From Oscheius dolichura (lineage: Eukaryota > Nematoda > Chromadorea > Rhabditida > Rhabditidae): a stretch of DNA of 64,000 nt. The stretch covers positions 186,001 to 250,000 of the forward strand of contig OW051496.1 of the NCBI GenBank assembly GCA_932521035.1, read 5' to 3'. Of this stretch, positions 35,660-46,889 are shown one piece after another. Numbering within the stretch: position 1 is the stretch's first letter; every line of letters begins with the position of its first letter. The position numbers were made by a program, and so were the translations under genes. The notes below the pieces were generated by a model. That model was not told where the DNA came from. It ran no database searches and saw nothing but the letters and a program-made list of their open reading frames with translations.

Positions 35660-36800
35660 CACAACAAACGTTCTACAAAGCATTGCTTCCAATACTGAGA
35701 AGGTTATTTGAGGGGAAGAAAAAACATGAAAGATATTCTAAAGGGGGAAAAAATCGGCATAAAATGAGTGCATACCACAGGAATCTTACCGAGTTCTTAT
35801 AATTTTCGGAAAAGAAGGACAGCAGCGGGAATCCCAATGTATCATCAGTGAAATTTACCAAGTGGTACAAAAAGTGATGCTTTTGAAGTAACATGATCCG
35901 ATCAGTTAGGAAGAATAAAAAGGGGTATAAAAGAGCTGGTCGATACATTGAAGAACAGAATCCTTGCAGTATTTTTGTTGAAAAACAGTATTTGAGCAAT
36001 TAGAGGAGTTTGTTTGTCTACGATGTATCCTGTTCCAAATCTAGGAGCACCGTAAAGAGGGAGAAAATATTGTTATCACCAGATGTCAGAAATAATGTAA
36101 GTAAAACGAAAGAGGAATATAAAGCGCCTAGATGGAACATTGAAGAACAGTATTGATATTTCTCTTATCTTGACTTTCATCCTATGTTGAAATACGACGT
36201 TTTTCAACATTTTGTCGGTATATCGGCAATTCATCCGGTTCCAAGGCTAGCTCACGTGGGTTTCTAAGGTGGCTTGCGGCGGAAATTGGCGCTTCTCAAA
36301 ACATTTTTAAGCTTATAAACAGTTTTGCGTAGAAATCAAGGCATTCTTCCGGTGGTATCATTAGTTGTGGAAAAGAAACGCGAATATATAACACTTGAAC
36401 TAAACATAAGAGAATTTCTTCAATGGATAAGCTCAAGAAGGGTTCCTGAACAAAATCTAGGGGCCATTTATGGATCAAAAATGATGAAAAATGGGTATCC
36501 TTCACAGAAAATGAACGGTGAAAAAGGTAAAGGACAGTTTATAGCTGCTAGTTGAAACACGGCGAAGCCCTTCATCTCTTACAAGGCTAAATACTTTTAT
36601 ACCATTAGTCATCCCCCTTTTGGCGATCTCCCTTCACAGTCATTGAGATCTCAGGGATCAGAATGACTCCACCTCCCCGGAGATCTCGTTTTTAGCCGGC
36701 TGCGCGAAACAAGCGGGTTATAAGCTGGCGCCCGTCATGTGTGCCTGCCTGACCTTTTCACTCCATCTCCTCTTTTTCTCCTTCGTTTTTCAGTTTTATA
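35660..36800. other. intergenic DNA
   Basis: No supportable gene. A phrase ACATTGAAGAACAG recurs at about 35.95 and 36.13 kb within otherwise similar AT-rich sequence, suggesting a small diverged duplication. Confidence 0.45.
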
Positions 36801-36825
36801 CTGTTTCACAGGCTCTATTTCAGAA

Positions 36826-37340
36826 ATGAAGATGATTATGGTTGTTCCTAAAAGCGCCTGGGGGAAGGAAGACCATGAAGTTGAAGAAATTATCCGGAAA
36901 GAGCGGGAAGAAGAGGAGAAACGGCGACTGGAGGAGGAGAAGACGAAGGAGGCTTCAACTTCCGCCGTTCAGACAATAAATCGGGTCAAGAGCCTCAAAG
37001 AAACGGCGCTATTTCTCCTGGAAAAGTGAGTTTTTCTCTTTTTTTTCGGTTCAAAAGGCCTTTTAAAGGAAAATGAGCCTTCTTCCTGAAAATTGCTGCT
37101 TCCGGTTCCAAAACTGCCGCCTTCTCAAGTGTAAATGCGTCCAGCAGGCACTAGAAGTCACGGTGAACAAGACAAAATGATCAATTTTTATCAATGGGCA
37201 ATATTTGGGCTGTGAAAGACATGGGTACTCATTATAATGAACAATTATCTATTTTCTCTTCTGTTATTTGAAGATTTCATAATGAGATGCGAACTTCTTG
37301 TCCCGTTTATCGGCGAAAGTATGGACGAAATGGTCCATGA
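36826..37340 (+). CDS. uncharacterised charged helical protein (3' end uncertain)
   Basis: Exon 1 (36826-37025) is well supported. A TTTCAG acceptor lies 3 nt before the ATG, and the sequence ends in a GTGAGT donor at phase 2. It encodes a short hydrophobic start and then a highly charged, probably coiled-coil helix (EEIIRKEREEEEKRRLEEEK). No family recognised. The second exon is unclear. Joining at TTTGAAG near 37278 gives about 22 more residues (ending at 37340, basic: YRRKYGRNG). Joining at a weaker AG about 10 nt later gives a longer alternative frame ending at 37443. Neither acceptor is a good TTTCAG. Treat the end as provisional; a partial gene or pseudogene is possible. Confidence 0.42.
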
Positions 37341-37994
37341 AATCTTCCGTAGGGACGGCGGCAGTCAGGCGATCCGGTCGGCTGCCATAAATGGATGTAC
37401 CGGCCATCTGAAAGGGAAATTTTGGAGTAAACAACTGAAGTAGAACATATTTATGGTTATATTTGTTGCGTAAAGAACGGAAAAAAAATTTGACCGAAAA
37501 AACGCCACCAGACAACTGAAAATTCCCAATCGAAAAAAAGTCTCCCTATATCAAGATCACCTGAACCAAAAAACTTCAAAATGATTTTTTGGGGAAAATT
37601 TATCTTTTGTATGGTTTTTTAATTCTTCACAGGCTGAACTATTAGTATTCGCAATGGTTTCAGCCGTTTTTCGCCATAAAAGTTCTGCCGGAATTTACCA
37701 TGCGCCTCGTATGATAGCCGGTCATGTTAGGGGATATTCTCTATGGCTTTTTCTGGTTATTTTATTCTTCACAGCTTGAACTTATAGTACTCCCAATAGT
37801 TTGACTCGTTCTATTGTAGGTTCCTTCTTCCCATCCGTTATTTTAAGCCGAATATGATAGTCTCTCGTGGCAGACGAAATTTTACAAATCCCAGCCTGGT
37901 TTTCCCTATATTTTGAAATTTTTTGACCCCAAATAACAGAATAATGATAATGATTCCGTTTAGCATTTTGAACTGAATATGTGCTCCGAAGCCT

Positions 37995-39355
37995 TTAAAA
38001 TTTGGAATATTTCAACGAGACTTCAAAAACACGCAGTAACCTCTTCAATCCAATGAAATGTACCTTTCGGCTAGGTTTTCTCCGTCTAGTATTCCTTTTC
38101 CTCTCTCTGACGTGGAAATTCAGCAGCTTATAGACCAATTTCTTCAAGACAGTGACTTCTTCGATCAATTTTTGGACATCATTGTGCATTTTCGGTATTG
38201 TTGTCATATCCAAGGCACTTTCCAAGGCTATTTTCTTGTACGGATCAGTTCCTTTAAATTATGTTTCAGGGTCACAATAAGAAGGGAAAACCTTCGCTTC
38301 TTCGATAATCGAAACTGATAGGACTACGTGTTGTAGGCTTGACTTCTTCTGGGATTTCATTAGATTCAATGGAAAGCGGGGGAGGGAGGGTTTTCAGCTG
38401 AAAAAGGACTATTTCCAAAAAAAGGAGGTGAATCCTCGCCTCGAGATGCTTAGGCTGCATGTCTGGTGGAGTCTTATCCGGGAGAGTTGACATACTCATG
38501 GAGATTTCAGTCTCACTACTGATTGGCTGGATGTGGGGCTTGTTAGTGACCAATTGGATACCTAAAATTGTAATTAGTAGATTTTTACAGTATAAATTGA
38601 GGAAATGAAACTTGAAGCGGCCTAACAAAAGCCTGGAATTATGTAGTATGACAGGGAATTTTTCTGGCTACTGGCTGCCTCCAAGCCGAGGGAACAACGT
38701 CTTACTACGAGGATCATTTTCCATCTTTTTTTCTGGTTTTATAGGTAATTAATATACTGGGTGTAATTGGGAACGTAGCTCGTCTCCATCGTTATCTTCA
38801 AAAAAAATATTTAAAAAAATAATTTTACTCAAGAAGCCAGTTTTGGTTGTTTTAATCCCTCAGAATAGGCTCAACGAGTCCAGTATCCACTTACCACTAT
38901 CCTCATAGAATCCCTTCGCTCTAGGAACCATATCCACAATTTCCTGTTCAATTGGATCATTATCCACTACTTCATGGTCTGTTTTATACATTACCGGATG
39001 ATTCTAAACAGTTTTATGTTTTGCTAATTGTTTAAAATAACCTGGAATGCCTTCCAACTTGGTTGAGGACTTCTACTTACCTGTTTATAGACATCTTTGG
39101 CAAAAAATTCCTGTAACTGGTTACTGTAGCAAGTTTTTGAAGATTATCTTACGTCAATTTCATGAGGAGCTAATTTTTCTTCTTTCAACTCCCAGCCGAG
39201 TTCGTTTATCTCTTCTGGAGGGGGGACTTCACTCTGGATGAAACTGCCACTGTGGAATTGACCATAGACTGGAATTTTATAAGTTTAGAAGATTATAGAA
39301 AGGGGAATTTACCGGTAGAATAGATGAGAAGAGATAATATCCGGAGAGGAGACAT
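37995..39355 (-). CDS. secreted protein of unknown family with micro-exons, 290 aa
   Basis: Eight exons: 39355-39313, 39268-39153, 39110-39081, 39003-38895, 38795-38775, 38732-38706, 38561-38292 and 38251-37995. All phases agree even though three exons are only 30, 21 and 27 nt. The N-terminus is a signal peptide (MSPLRILSLLIYSTGVYGQ). The middle is acidic (VVDNDPIEQEIVDMVPRAKG), then a proline/serine-rich stretch, then a leucine-zipper-like helix (VQKLIEEVTVLKKLVYKLL) and a very basic segment (RERKRNTRRRKPSRK). There are no cysteines to suggest a disulfide domain. I recognise no family. A GTACAT donor in the basic segment could lead to further 3' exons, so the C-terminus is provisional. Inference: an extracellular or lumenal protein that oligomerises through the helix. 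Confidence 0.65.
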
Positions 39356-39359
39356 GGTG

Positions 39360-40225
39360 TAATCCAGAAAAGACGAGAGGAGATGGGATAGAGGGGATAA
39401 CAAATCTCTCTAACGGACAGCGTGTATAATTTGAATTTGAATAGGCCCGATTGGACCACCAACTGTGACTATAGAGGTCAACGTTACACAAATTTTGCCC
39501 CCGAGGGGGAGTCGAGTTCCCTGGTGAGAAAGACATTGAGAGAAGTAGTTTATGGGCTGGATGGAGGAGTCGTTCCAAGGCATCAGTAGGACACGGTCAG
39601 GACAGCAGGTGGGGCTCATTAAAGTGGGCAAGGGATCAAAGATGACGGTGATGGTAATCTTCTCTTCTAGAGGTCATGAAATTCTGGAAAAATGGATGCT
39701 TGTTCTCCTTGGCTCATTAGAAAACTTAGAAGTTAATCAAGATAAAATTTTATGTTTTGGTTTTCCCATTAATGGAAACCTGGGGTTCTACTCCACTATT
39801 GTTCCTGTTACATCATCTTCAAGAGACGAAAAATTTCCAAAAAATCGAAATTTTATTTGTTGGGTTACTGTAACAACGCGCCAGCTAACTTGCGTAAACA
39901 ACGGGAGGCCGTTGCTTGGCCTGGCGCGTTGGATGAAATTCGCTACCCAAATTGACTCTTTCCATGCATTTTTCTCCAGTTTTTTGAAATTTTTACAATT
40001 TTACCATAGTTATTAGTAACCAGCACAAAATTCTGAAGATTTTCAAGCCAATTTGAAGCTGAAAGATGCTGATGCCGTCCCTCACTGGCCTCAAACCGCG
40101 GCGGCTCCTCTTCTGGACCTGCGCGGGCTTTATAAACAATGAAAACTGGGTTCTAATAAAATAAAACTTCATGAATATCATGAAACAACACAGAAAATAC
40201 AATAATAACTGTACTTTTTCTCAAA
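39360..40225. other. intergenic DNA between the secreted-protein gene and SMYD-1
   Basis: No gene supported. It includes the divergent upstream sequence of the secreted-protein gene and a family-A repeat. Confidence 0.5.
39862..40058 (-). repeat. dispersed repeat family A, copy 4
   Basis: Contains GGTTACTGTAACAACGCGCC, CGTAAACAACGGGAGGCCG, TTGGCCTGGCGCGTTGGATG and the AT-rich TTAGTAACCAGCACAAAATT end. One of the better preserved copies, with an almost complete match to the 59.2-kb copy. Confidence 0.75.
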
Positions 40226-40231
40226 TTAAGC

Positions 40232-43183
40232 TCATTTCTTTCGTTGTCTCTCCCTAATTAGCGCCTTATTGGCATTGTACGAGAGGGTAAGCTCTTCAAG
40301 TGTTTTTGTCGCTTCAACATAGCGAGGATGCTCCTGACCGTAGACAATTGTAGCCAATTCTTTCGACTAAAACGGATTTTATTCTGTAAAAGATGAAAGG
40401 AGGCCCACCTTCTTGGCAACGTCCATAATAAATTCCCACTCGAGTTCCGGCTGCTCGGCGTCTTTGTTGATAAGTTTCTCTCGTTCGAGATTCATCTGGA
40501 GGACGGTGGCCAGGATCATGTAATAGATGCACTGGTCTCCTATGGGCAAGAGGGCGCTGGAAAATGAAATTCTTTATAGGACAAACATTCGATGGGAATA
40601 TTGGAGACTTTCAAGCAGTTTAGTTTTTCTAGGTTCCGTAAAACTCATAAGATGAGTATGGATTATATTGAACTATTGAGACAAGAGAATGAAGAAGTTT
40701 TCCCGTTTTTTTTGAGTTTTAGGGTACTTTCATATAAAAATTTATAGAATTCTACTTCACTAGTTCCCCCTCTTGTGTCCACTTACTCAACGCATCTCTT
40801 CCTCCATAGGGTGAACTTCAACAAGAGATCTTCTCTCCTATTAGCCGACGACAAGAAGGCCAAGAATTGGAAATAATTAGCCATGTAGAAGTTATAAGGC
40901 GACAGGGTTCTTTCCACCTCTTCGGTCAGTTCCCAATAATCCAAAACGGTAACAATCGTCTTGTCGGCTGCTTCGGAATGCTCGTCGACGATCTTTTTAA
41001 AATCAGTCGTCATAAACTGCTCCAATTTCTTATTCGTAGCCGTAATCTGGAGAGAAAAAAGCAAAATAAAGACTAAAAGTGGATAAAATACCTTGGCATG
41101 GGTCAGAGGGCTCTTCTTCTTGCATTTGGAGCAGAATAACGTCTCATTATAGAAACCAGGCGGGACATAACCGTCCGGACAACAGGAAGACCTCCCCGAA
41201 TGGCACATGGCATCCTAAAATAGGAAATTTGAAAAACTTTAAAAGGAAAACGGCTTACTCTCTTGGTATTTTTGCAATCGATACATTTACAGTCGAAGAA
41301 GTAGCCTAATTTCAGTTGTTCCCTCCTTTTTTCAGTTGTAAACATGCTTGTCGCGTAGGAGACCGTCAGCTGGAAGATATAATCCGATTTAGGTAAAAAT
41401 TAGCTTCATCTAGATAGTGGTAGAGAAGTCTTGGACTTACTGCCCAGTCAGACTCTTGTTACCTTATCTAATCTTCTCGAAACTTTTTAAATTCCCGCAA
41501 TTTCAATGCCCAATACTTATTGGCTCATTGATATTTCTGAGAATAATTCCATCCTGCTCACCTTCTCGCTGTATTTTGCTTTTGGATCAACAGCCCGGAG
41601 GAAGGCGTTAGCCCCGTTGAAGATGATATACGCGTCTGGACGGCAGCTGTGCTCTTGAAAGGATAATCTGAATAGGATTTTATAAAATAAAGATTACAAT
41701 AGCTCTTACCCAATGTACATGGCGACTCCTAGCACCAGATTTCGATGCGTGGGGAGGGTTATGAAGTGGTGATTCGTGTGGAACTGAAAAATTCCAGGGG
41801 TTTTAGAAGGACTGGCTCCAAAGATTGCTTCATATGAAAAATTCCAACACCTTATTCGGCAGCATCACCCAGCCGAACAGCCGTTGCCTTATGTAAAAAC
41901 CGGCCAACATTTTAAAATTTATAGAAATTGACCAGTCATATCTGGCAGGCTGGTGGTATTGTGCTCGACGTTTACGCGTACCGGATGGCATAAAGGGGCA
42001 AACCGCGAGGTTTTCGGGCGAGAGTGTCGGGCGTTTCTGTCCATATCTCGGTCATTTTTTGGCTGATTTCAAAAATTCAAAGACCAAATTGAAGAAGATT
42101 TCAAGACGATTCTAAAAAAAAAAAAAGAAAACGTAGTCAGATCGCAATAACTCCGACAAAAATCTGTAGCCCCACAAACTTTGAAAGAGGATATCTTAAT
42201 ACGGGACCCAAAGCCCGGGCGTCTGATGGGAATCTTGGCAGATTCAATTCTCATTTTCCCGGGCTTTTTGAATAACCGTGGTCTAGAATAGAAAATAAAC
42301 AGAATGAAGACTAACCCTAGCCAAATGAGTAAGAATAGTGTCCTTATCCGGTAGATTCTTTGTTCTCATATACCGAATCAGTTTTTGATATTCCTGCTCT
42401 AAAAATTCTCTATGATCCGGGTCTTTCTTAAAGTCTTGGAGATCTGGAAATCAGCAATTTTATAGTCTCCCGTTTAGAAAAACTGACGATGTTTCATGTC
42501 CTTGTACTGTCGGCCGTTGAATGCCCAATAGAAGTCTTCATCCCTCATTTTCAGGATCAGTCGACTGACTATCCGGATATTCTCTTCCGGTACCGAGTAA
42601 TTCCGCTTTTCTTCTTTCTGTTTTGCCAAGAATTTGGGATACTTCCCGGTGGCGTAGCGGAGAAATCGGCACTCTTCCTGAAATGGGACTTTTTTTTGGT
42701 TTAATGGAGTTCATAAGGTTTTTACCGCTTTTATCAACGATATACATTTGATCTAATAAAAAAAACTAGGGAGAAAGTATATGAAAAAAAGGTTGTACCT
42801 CGTGGAATTCGATATCATCTACAATGCAGCGAAAGTCACAATATCCCACAACCTGGCAAGATTTACACATTTGGATGGAGGTGCTCTGGAAAATTCGTAT
42901 TTTAGGGAACATTTTGAAGCTGTTGAACTGCGTAACTGTGGCGCAGTGACCATTAGCATACTGTCTTTATTGGTAAGGGAAACACTTATTGTTTTCCTTC
43001 GTATATTTCCAAATAAGTAGAAATTTTAGAACAACAAAAATTTTAATTTCATTAATCCATCTTCCCGGCAAAATATAAAGAGAAAATGAGTCGTACCTGT
43101 TTAAAACAAGCGGAGCAGGTATCCGCCAGGCGGCCGTCGGCTACCGCGGCGACAAACGGTAATTCCTCGGCAAGTGTGACCAT
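40232..43183 (-). CDS. SMYD-type SET/MYND protein 1, 482 aa
   Basis: Eleven exons: 43183-43097, 42885-42799, 42677-42488, 42443-42316, 41783-41710, 41667-41562, 41369-41259, 41214-41092, 41046-40787, 40556-40409 and 40366-40232. A split SET domain holds a MYND zinc finger at residues about 22-60 (CSACFKQ, CKSCQVVGYCDFRC, FHEEEC). The SET core is GLSFQEHSCRPDAYIIFNG, then LTVSYATSMFTTEKRREQL and post-SET FFDCKCIDC. A Cys-rich CSKCKKK region and a TPR-like C-terminus follow. SMYD proteins methylate lysines of histones and other proteins using SAM. Here the usual NHSC is EHSC, but the catalytic-type SY tyrosine and RR motif remain. TTTTTTCAG lies 5 nt before the ATG. It pairs head-to-head with SMYD-2, whose start is 426 nt away. 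Repeat C lies in the intron at 41784-42315. Confidence 0.88.
41945..42245 (+). repeat. dispersed repeat family C, copy 1
   Basis: Shares GAGTGTCGGGCGTTT, TGTCCATATCTCGG, GATTTCAAAAATTCAAAGA, CTGTAGCCCCMCAAACTTTG and GGCGYC/GGGCGTC words with 45.53-45.76 kb. It lies in a SMYD-1 intron that does not correspond to the SMYD-2 intron holding copy 2, so the two copies inserted independently. Confidence 0.65.
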
Positions 43184-43609
43184 ATAGGCTGAAAAAATAA
43201 ATATTTCAGGAAGAATAACAAAAAATTGGAGAGGATAACGGATAGTGAGGAGGATATATCGTTGTTTATCGTTTCTGGGCGGTTCATTAGCCCTTTCCAT
43301 CGATTGACAGCAACTATAGGCTAATTATACCTGCTCAAATTATGAAAAAGTGAGAGTTAACGATTTCCAGACAATTTTTTCTATTGCTACTCTAAAATAA
43401 ACCTATTTCAAGTTTAATACAAAGGTGCGAAGAGCTACGAATAATAGAAGAAAAAAGGTATAGTGCGTGGTACGCAACTACGTACGGCGTTCGGAACACC
43501 CTACCATTTAAATTTAATGGTCATCGCTCTGTTTTCGCGTCGTTTTCTACCAGCTTTTCGTTATTTTTTCGGCTAAAAATCATTAGAATTTTCCCTTTTA
43601 GTCGATGTA
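43184..43609. promoter_or_regulatory. bidirectional promoter region of the SMYD pair
   Basis: Only 426 nt separate the two start codons, so the paralogues must share upstream regulatory DNA. Spliced-leader-type acceptors are visible at both ends: TTTTTTCAG near 43190 on the minus strand and CCCTTTTAG at 43593-43601 on the plus strand. On the SMYD-2 side an ATG-TAA (43605-43610) overlaps the real ATG by one base, a one-codon upstream frame. Confidence 0.6.
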
Positions 43610-46600
43610 ATGGTTCTCTTGGCTGCGGAGGAGCCCTTCGTAGCAGTGGTCGGTGAAGATCGCCTACTGGATACTTGCTCCCACTGTTTTGCCCAGGTAA
43701 CCCCATTTTTATAGAAAAAAAGCCAATTTATCTGTTTTTCAGTCTTCCAATATTAAAACATGTACTGGTTGTGATTTATTGAGCTATTGTGAAAATGGAT
43801 GCTGGGAACAGGATCAAGTTTTACATTCGGTGAGTTGAAAAAACCTTTTTTACCCTATTTCCCTTGAAAGCGGCATTTTTCTCTAATTTTAAGTTTTTTA
43901 TGTTTTAATTTTGCTTAAAATATCGAAATTAGTAGGTAAGGGCAGTAATTGAATGTAGAGGTCTATAGTTTTTACTAATTTTAGGGTTCCAAGGCGTATT
44001 TTAGTAGTTACCGCCAATTGTACTTTCAAATTTCAAAAATACAGTAAATTTCCATCTAGAAACCTCACTTCCGGACTATTAATTTCAGTTTTTTTCAGGC
44101 GGAATGCGCTATGTTCAAAGATGACCTACCCACGGAAGAGATTAGAATTCTTCTGCGACTGATAAGAAAAGCCGGGAGGGAGAAGGACTTCGTCGCCTTC
44201 AATGAGAGGAAACTAGCTGATTTAGACAGCCGTAAGCCGTTTTTTGGCGGGCAACCAGTATTTTTCTCCATTTTTAGATGTTTTGGAGTTCAAAAAGCTC
44301 TGGAAACAGGATAGTAAAGTCGAGAAGACATTTACAAAATTGCTGGGGATTTTGGAAGAAGAATTGAAGAATTTGGGCGGAGCACAGGGACTAATTTCCT
44401 TCTTTGGCAAGGTATTTTGCTCATTTTCCTTCTGTTTTATATTCCTCTTTTAGTGTAAGCAGAATACGATGGAATTAATAGACAACTCAGATATCTTTAT
44501 GCCAAAACGACTGGGAACTGGAATCTATGTTGGGTAAGGAAGATTTTAACCCGGTTTGAAGGGGTTTCGAGGTTTTAGACTGTCAGTACACCCACAGTCT
44601 TGTGTTCCTGACTGTTTCATTACCTTCAATGGGAAGATCGCTTCATTTCGAAGTCAGAAGAAGGAGAAATATTCGAAAGATGTTAGTTTCCTGGTTCCTA
44701 TTTGCATTTCCAACTGGCGTTTTTCTTCTCTCCGAATTTGGAACGGTAGCCTTCCTCCAGGATAATCGGCTCTCCCCTGGACCCGTAAAGTCTCGGCAGG
44801 TGGATCATCTTTATTCAAAACTGTTACCTTTACCTTGCCGAGACTTTACGGGTGCGGGAAATCGGACTTTTGAGGACCGAGCCGGGTTATTCCCGGTAAA
44901 GCAGCTTGCATTCCCTGAGAATTCAATAATGCACCAGAACGACCGGTCTATTTACTCCATCCAATCAGGAAAACTAACTAAAATGGTCATTTATCCATTT
45001 TATGAAACAATTTCTGCTCAAAAAACTTTTTACTAGAAATTGGGTCCTCTAATGTTTCGCAAACCCTCAAAACCCCACAAGATGATCAAATCACAATTTG
45101 CGAATCGCTTTTATGCCAAAAAATTTCAATTTTCCAGCTAACAATTGCCAGTGCCTTCTTCGAACAGCCCTACTACTCCAGGATTGAAACCAACTCCAAG
45201 TGCAAATGTATCCGATGCGATAGTTTCTCCCTCCAAACGGTATGATCCTTTCCATATTCTATCAGTACTAAAATTGTCTCTTTTAGGGAATGTCCGATGT
45301 GTCTGGTAAATGTTATTATTGTAACGATGGCTACGTGCTGCCAATACCGTCTGATGACATGCCTAAATGTGTCATTTGTAGCAGGACAGCTCCTTATACA
45401 TTGGAAGAGGTTGGGCTTATTAATTTCTTTATGTTTTACCCTTTCTATAAAACTTACTTACTCTTCGGGGGATAAAAACTTTCGGGTATTGGGCTTTTCC
45501 ATACAAAATGGTCCCTGGAATTCCCCAGGCGCGCCCCTTTTTGGGAGTAGACGGGAGTGTCGGGCGTTTGTGTCCATATCTCGGCCATTTCTTGGTCGAT
45601 TTCAAAAATTCAAAGATCTATTTGGAGAGCACGTCAAGGCAATCCTAACGAACTCAGCCACATCTCATTCGCCTTGACAAAACAGGCTGTAGCCCCCCAA
45701 ACTTTGATAGAGAATGTTACGAGGCGCCCGCCCATGTATGAACCGAAATATTCGACTCATATCGATTTCGAAGCTCTATAAGCAAAAATCTGATCGACAT
45801 GGACAAATCGTTTCCCAAAATTATACCCCACTTGAAACTTTTCCTTCCAATAAAACGATCATTTCAGCTCTACGCTGCCATCGACAAGGCCAAGGACTTC
45901 CTGGTTGGTGCTTCGTTGAAAATGGAGGATCCCGATGAGGCCAGCGGTATGTTTCATCCCTCATATTTTATTTTCTTCTTTGAATTTCAGAAGAGGAGGT
46001 CCTGGCCAACCTCACTTCCCTCTACAACACAATGCAGAACATTCTGTCCCCTATCAATTTGTACCTCTATTGCTTGGCCAAATGTTTGGAGGTCAATTAT
46101 TATCGCTCTGGAGAGGATGATGAAAAACTGAAGAAATATATCCTGGCTCAGAGGAAGGCGATAGAGTACGGTTCAACTCCACTAGCAATAGAAAAGAACC
46201 CATTTATAGAAAATATTTCCCATTGGACGAGCAAGCACTCTACTATCTGAAGATTTCTGATCTAACCCGGCCACGGTATGAGGAGGGAAGTATCATTGAG
46301 AGAATTAATTGGGATGAGGTTATTCCAGCAGCGGAAACGGTAAGATACTTTTCCGAAGAATACGGTATTTACTGCACATTTGTTTCTTCGGGACCTTTTG
46401 GCCGAATGGTAAAGAAAAATCGAGAGAAACACGGCCATAAAGCCAGTTCACAAATTTCCACAACCACAGTTCGAGAATTTCGATCATTTTTGCTCAAAAG
46501 GTCCCGCACGGAATGTTTCGCCATCCGTTACAGTAATCCTACTTTTTGGAGAAAAAACCTATAGTCCATTACCAACGGATCTTCCACGCAATAACCTCCC

Positions 46601-46883
46601 CGCTGCGGGGCCACTGGAAATCTTTCAAACCTGGTCCCGTAGCGGAGACGCCCCTCCAAATTTGAATCCGTTGGGACTATACGGACATCTTATGAAATTT
46701 CTATATTTATAGGCCTGTAAAATGGCTGAGGAGGCCTTTGGAAGTGAACATCCCCTGGCGATTGACTCTCGCTATACTCTAGAATATTACGAGTTCCATT
46801 ATGAGCTGAGCCAACTCCCATGGAAGGAGGATTACCGCCAAGAGAGAATGGCTAAACGGTACAAGTCCAGCGACTCCCCATAG
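43610..46883 (+). CDS. SMYD-type SET/MYND protein 2, 467 aa, SET core degenerate
   Basis: Twelve exons: 43610-43696, 43743-43829, 44099-44231, 44278-44411, 44454-44533, 44579-44681, 45138-45239, 45287-45409, 45868-45946, 45991-46165, 46210-46339 and 46713-46883. It is a full-length paralogue of SMYD-1: exons 1, 2 and 8 are the same length (87, 87 and 123 nt) and most junctions match. The MYND finger is intact (CSHCFAQ, CTGCDLLSYCENGC, LHSAEC). The SET core is GLSVHPQSCVPDCFITFNG, so the His of NHSC is Gln. The following block LTIASAFFEQPYYSRI is about five residues shorter and lacks the SY tyrosine and the RRxxL motif of SMYD-1. It is likely a non-catalytic protein keeping the MYND and helical C-terminal scaffold. 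AATAAA lies at 47175-47180. The frame is intact, so it is not an obvious pseudogene. Confidence 0.86.
44779..44857. repeat. palindromic repeat family D, copy 1
   Basis: Inverted arms ACCCGTAAAGTCTCGGCAG and TGCCGAGACTTTACGGGTGC flank about 40 nt. It lies in a SMYD-2 intron; a second copy lies at 63.0 kb. Together with flanks it looks like a small fold-back transposon. Confidence 0.75.
45525..45765 (+). repeat. dispersed repeat family C, copy 2
   Basis: Lies in intron 8 of SMYD-2. See copy 1 at 41.95-42.25 kb; shared words include GGAGTGTCGGGCGTTTGTG, TGTCCATATCTCGGCCATTT and GTAGCCCCCCAAACTTTGA. Confidence 0.65.
46562..46682. repeat. fold-back repeat family B, copy 3
   Basis: Outer arms ATAGTCCATTACCAACGGAT and AATCCGTTGGGACTAT and inner arms CCCCGCTGCGGGGCC and GGTCCCGTAGCGGAG are both visible, the clearest copy of this family. 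It lies in the last intron of SMYD-2. Confidence 0.78.
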
Positions 46884-46889
46884 ATTAAC

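Noticed and set aside
37054..37180. 35-codon plus-strand frame with five cysteines inside the intron of the charged helical gene
   Set aside because: It starts without a signal peptide and has no splice support; the cysteine cluster is small enough to be chance.
44111..44314. SMYD-2 exon 3 read through into the next intron
   Set aside because: A GTAAGC donor at 44232 and TTTTTAG acceptor at 44277 give a better match to SMYD-1 exon structure.
44767..44870. Possible tRNA or structured RNA because of strong hairpin potential
   Set aside because: The same arms recur at 63.0 kb with a different centre and there is no cloverleaf or B-box pattern, so a fold-back repeat explains it better.
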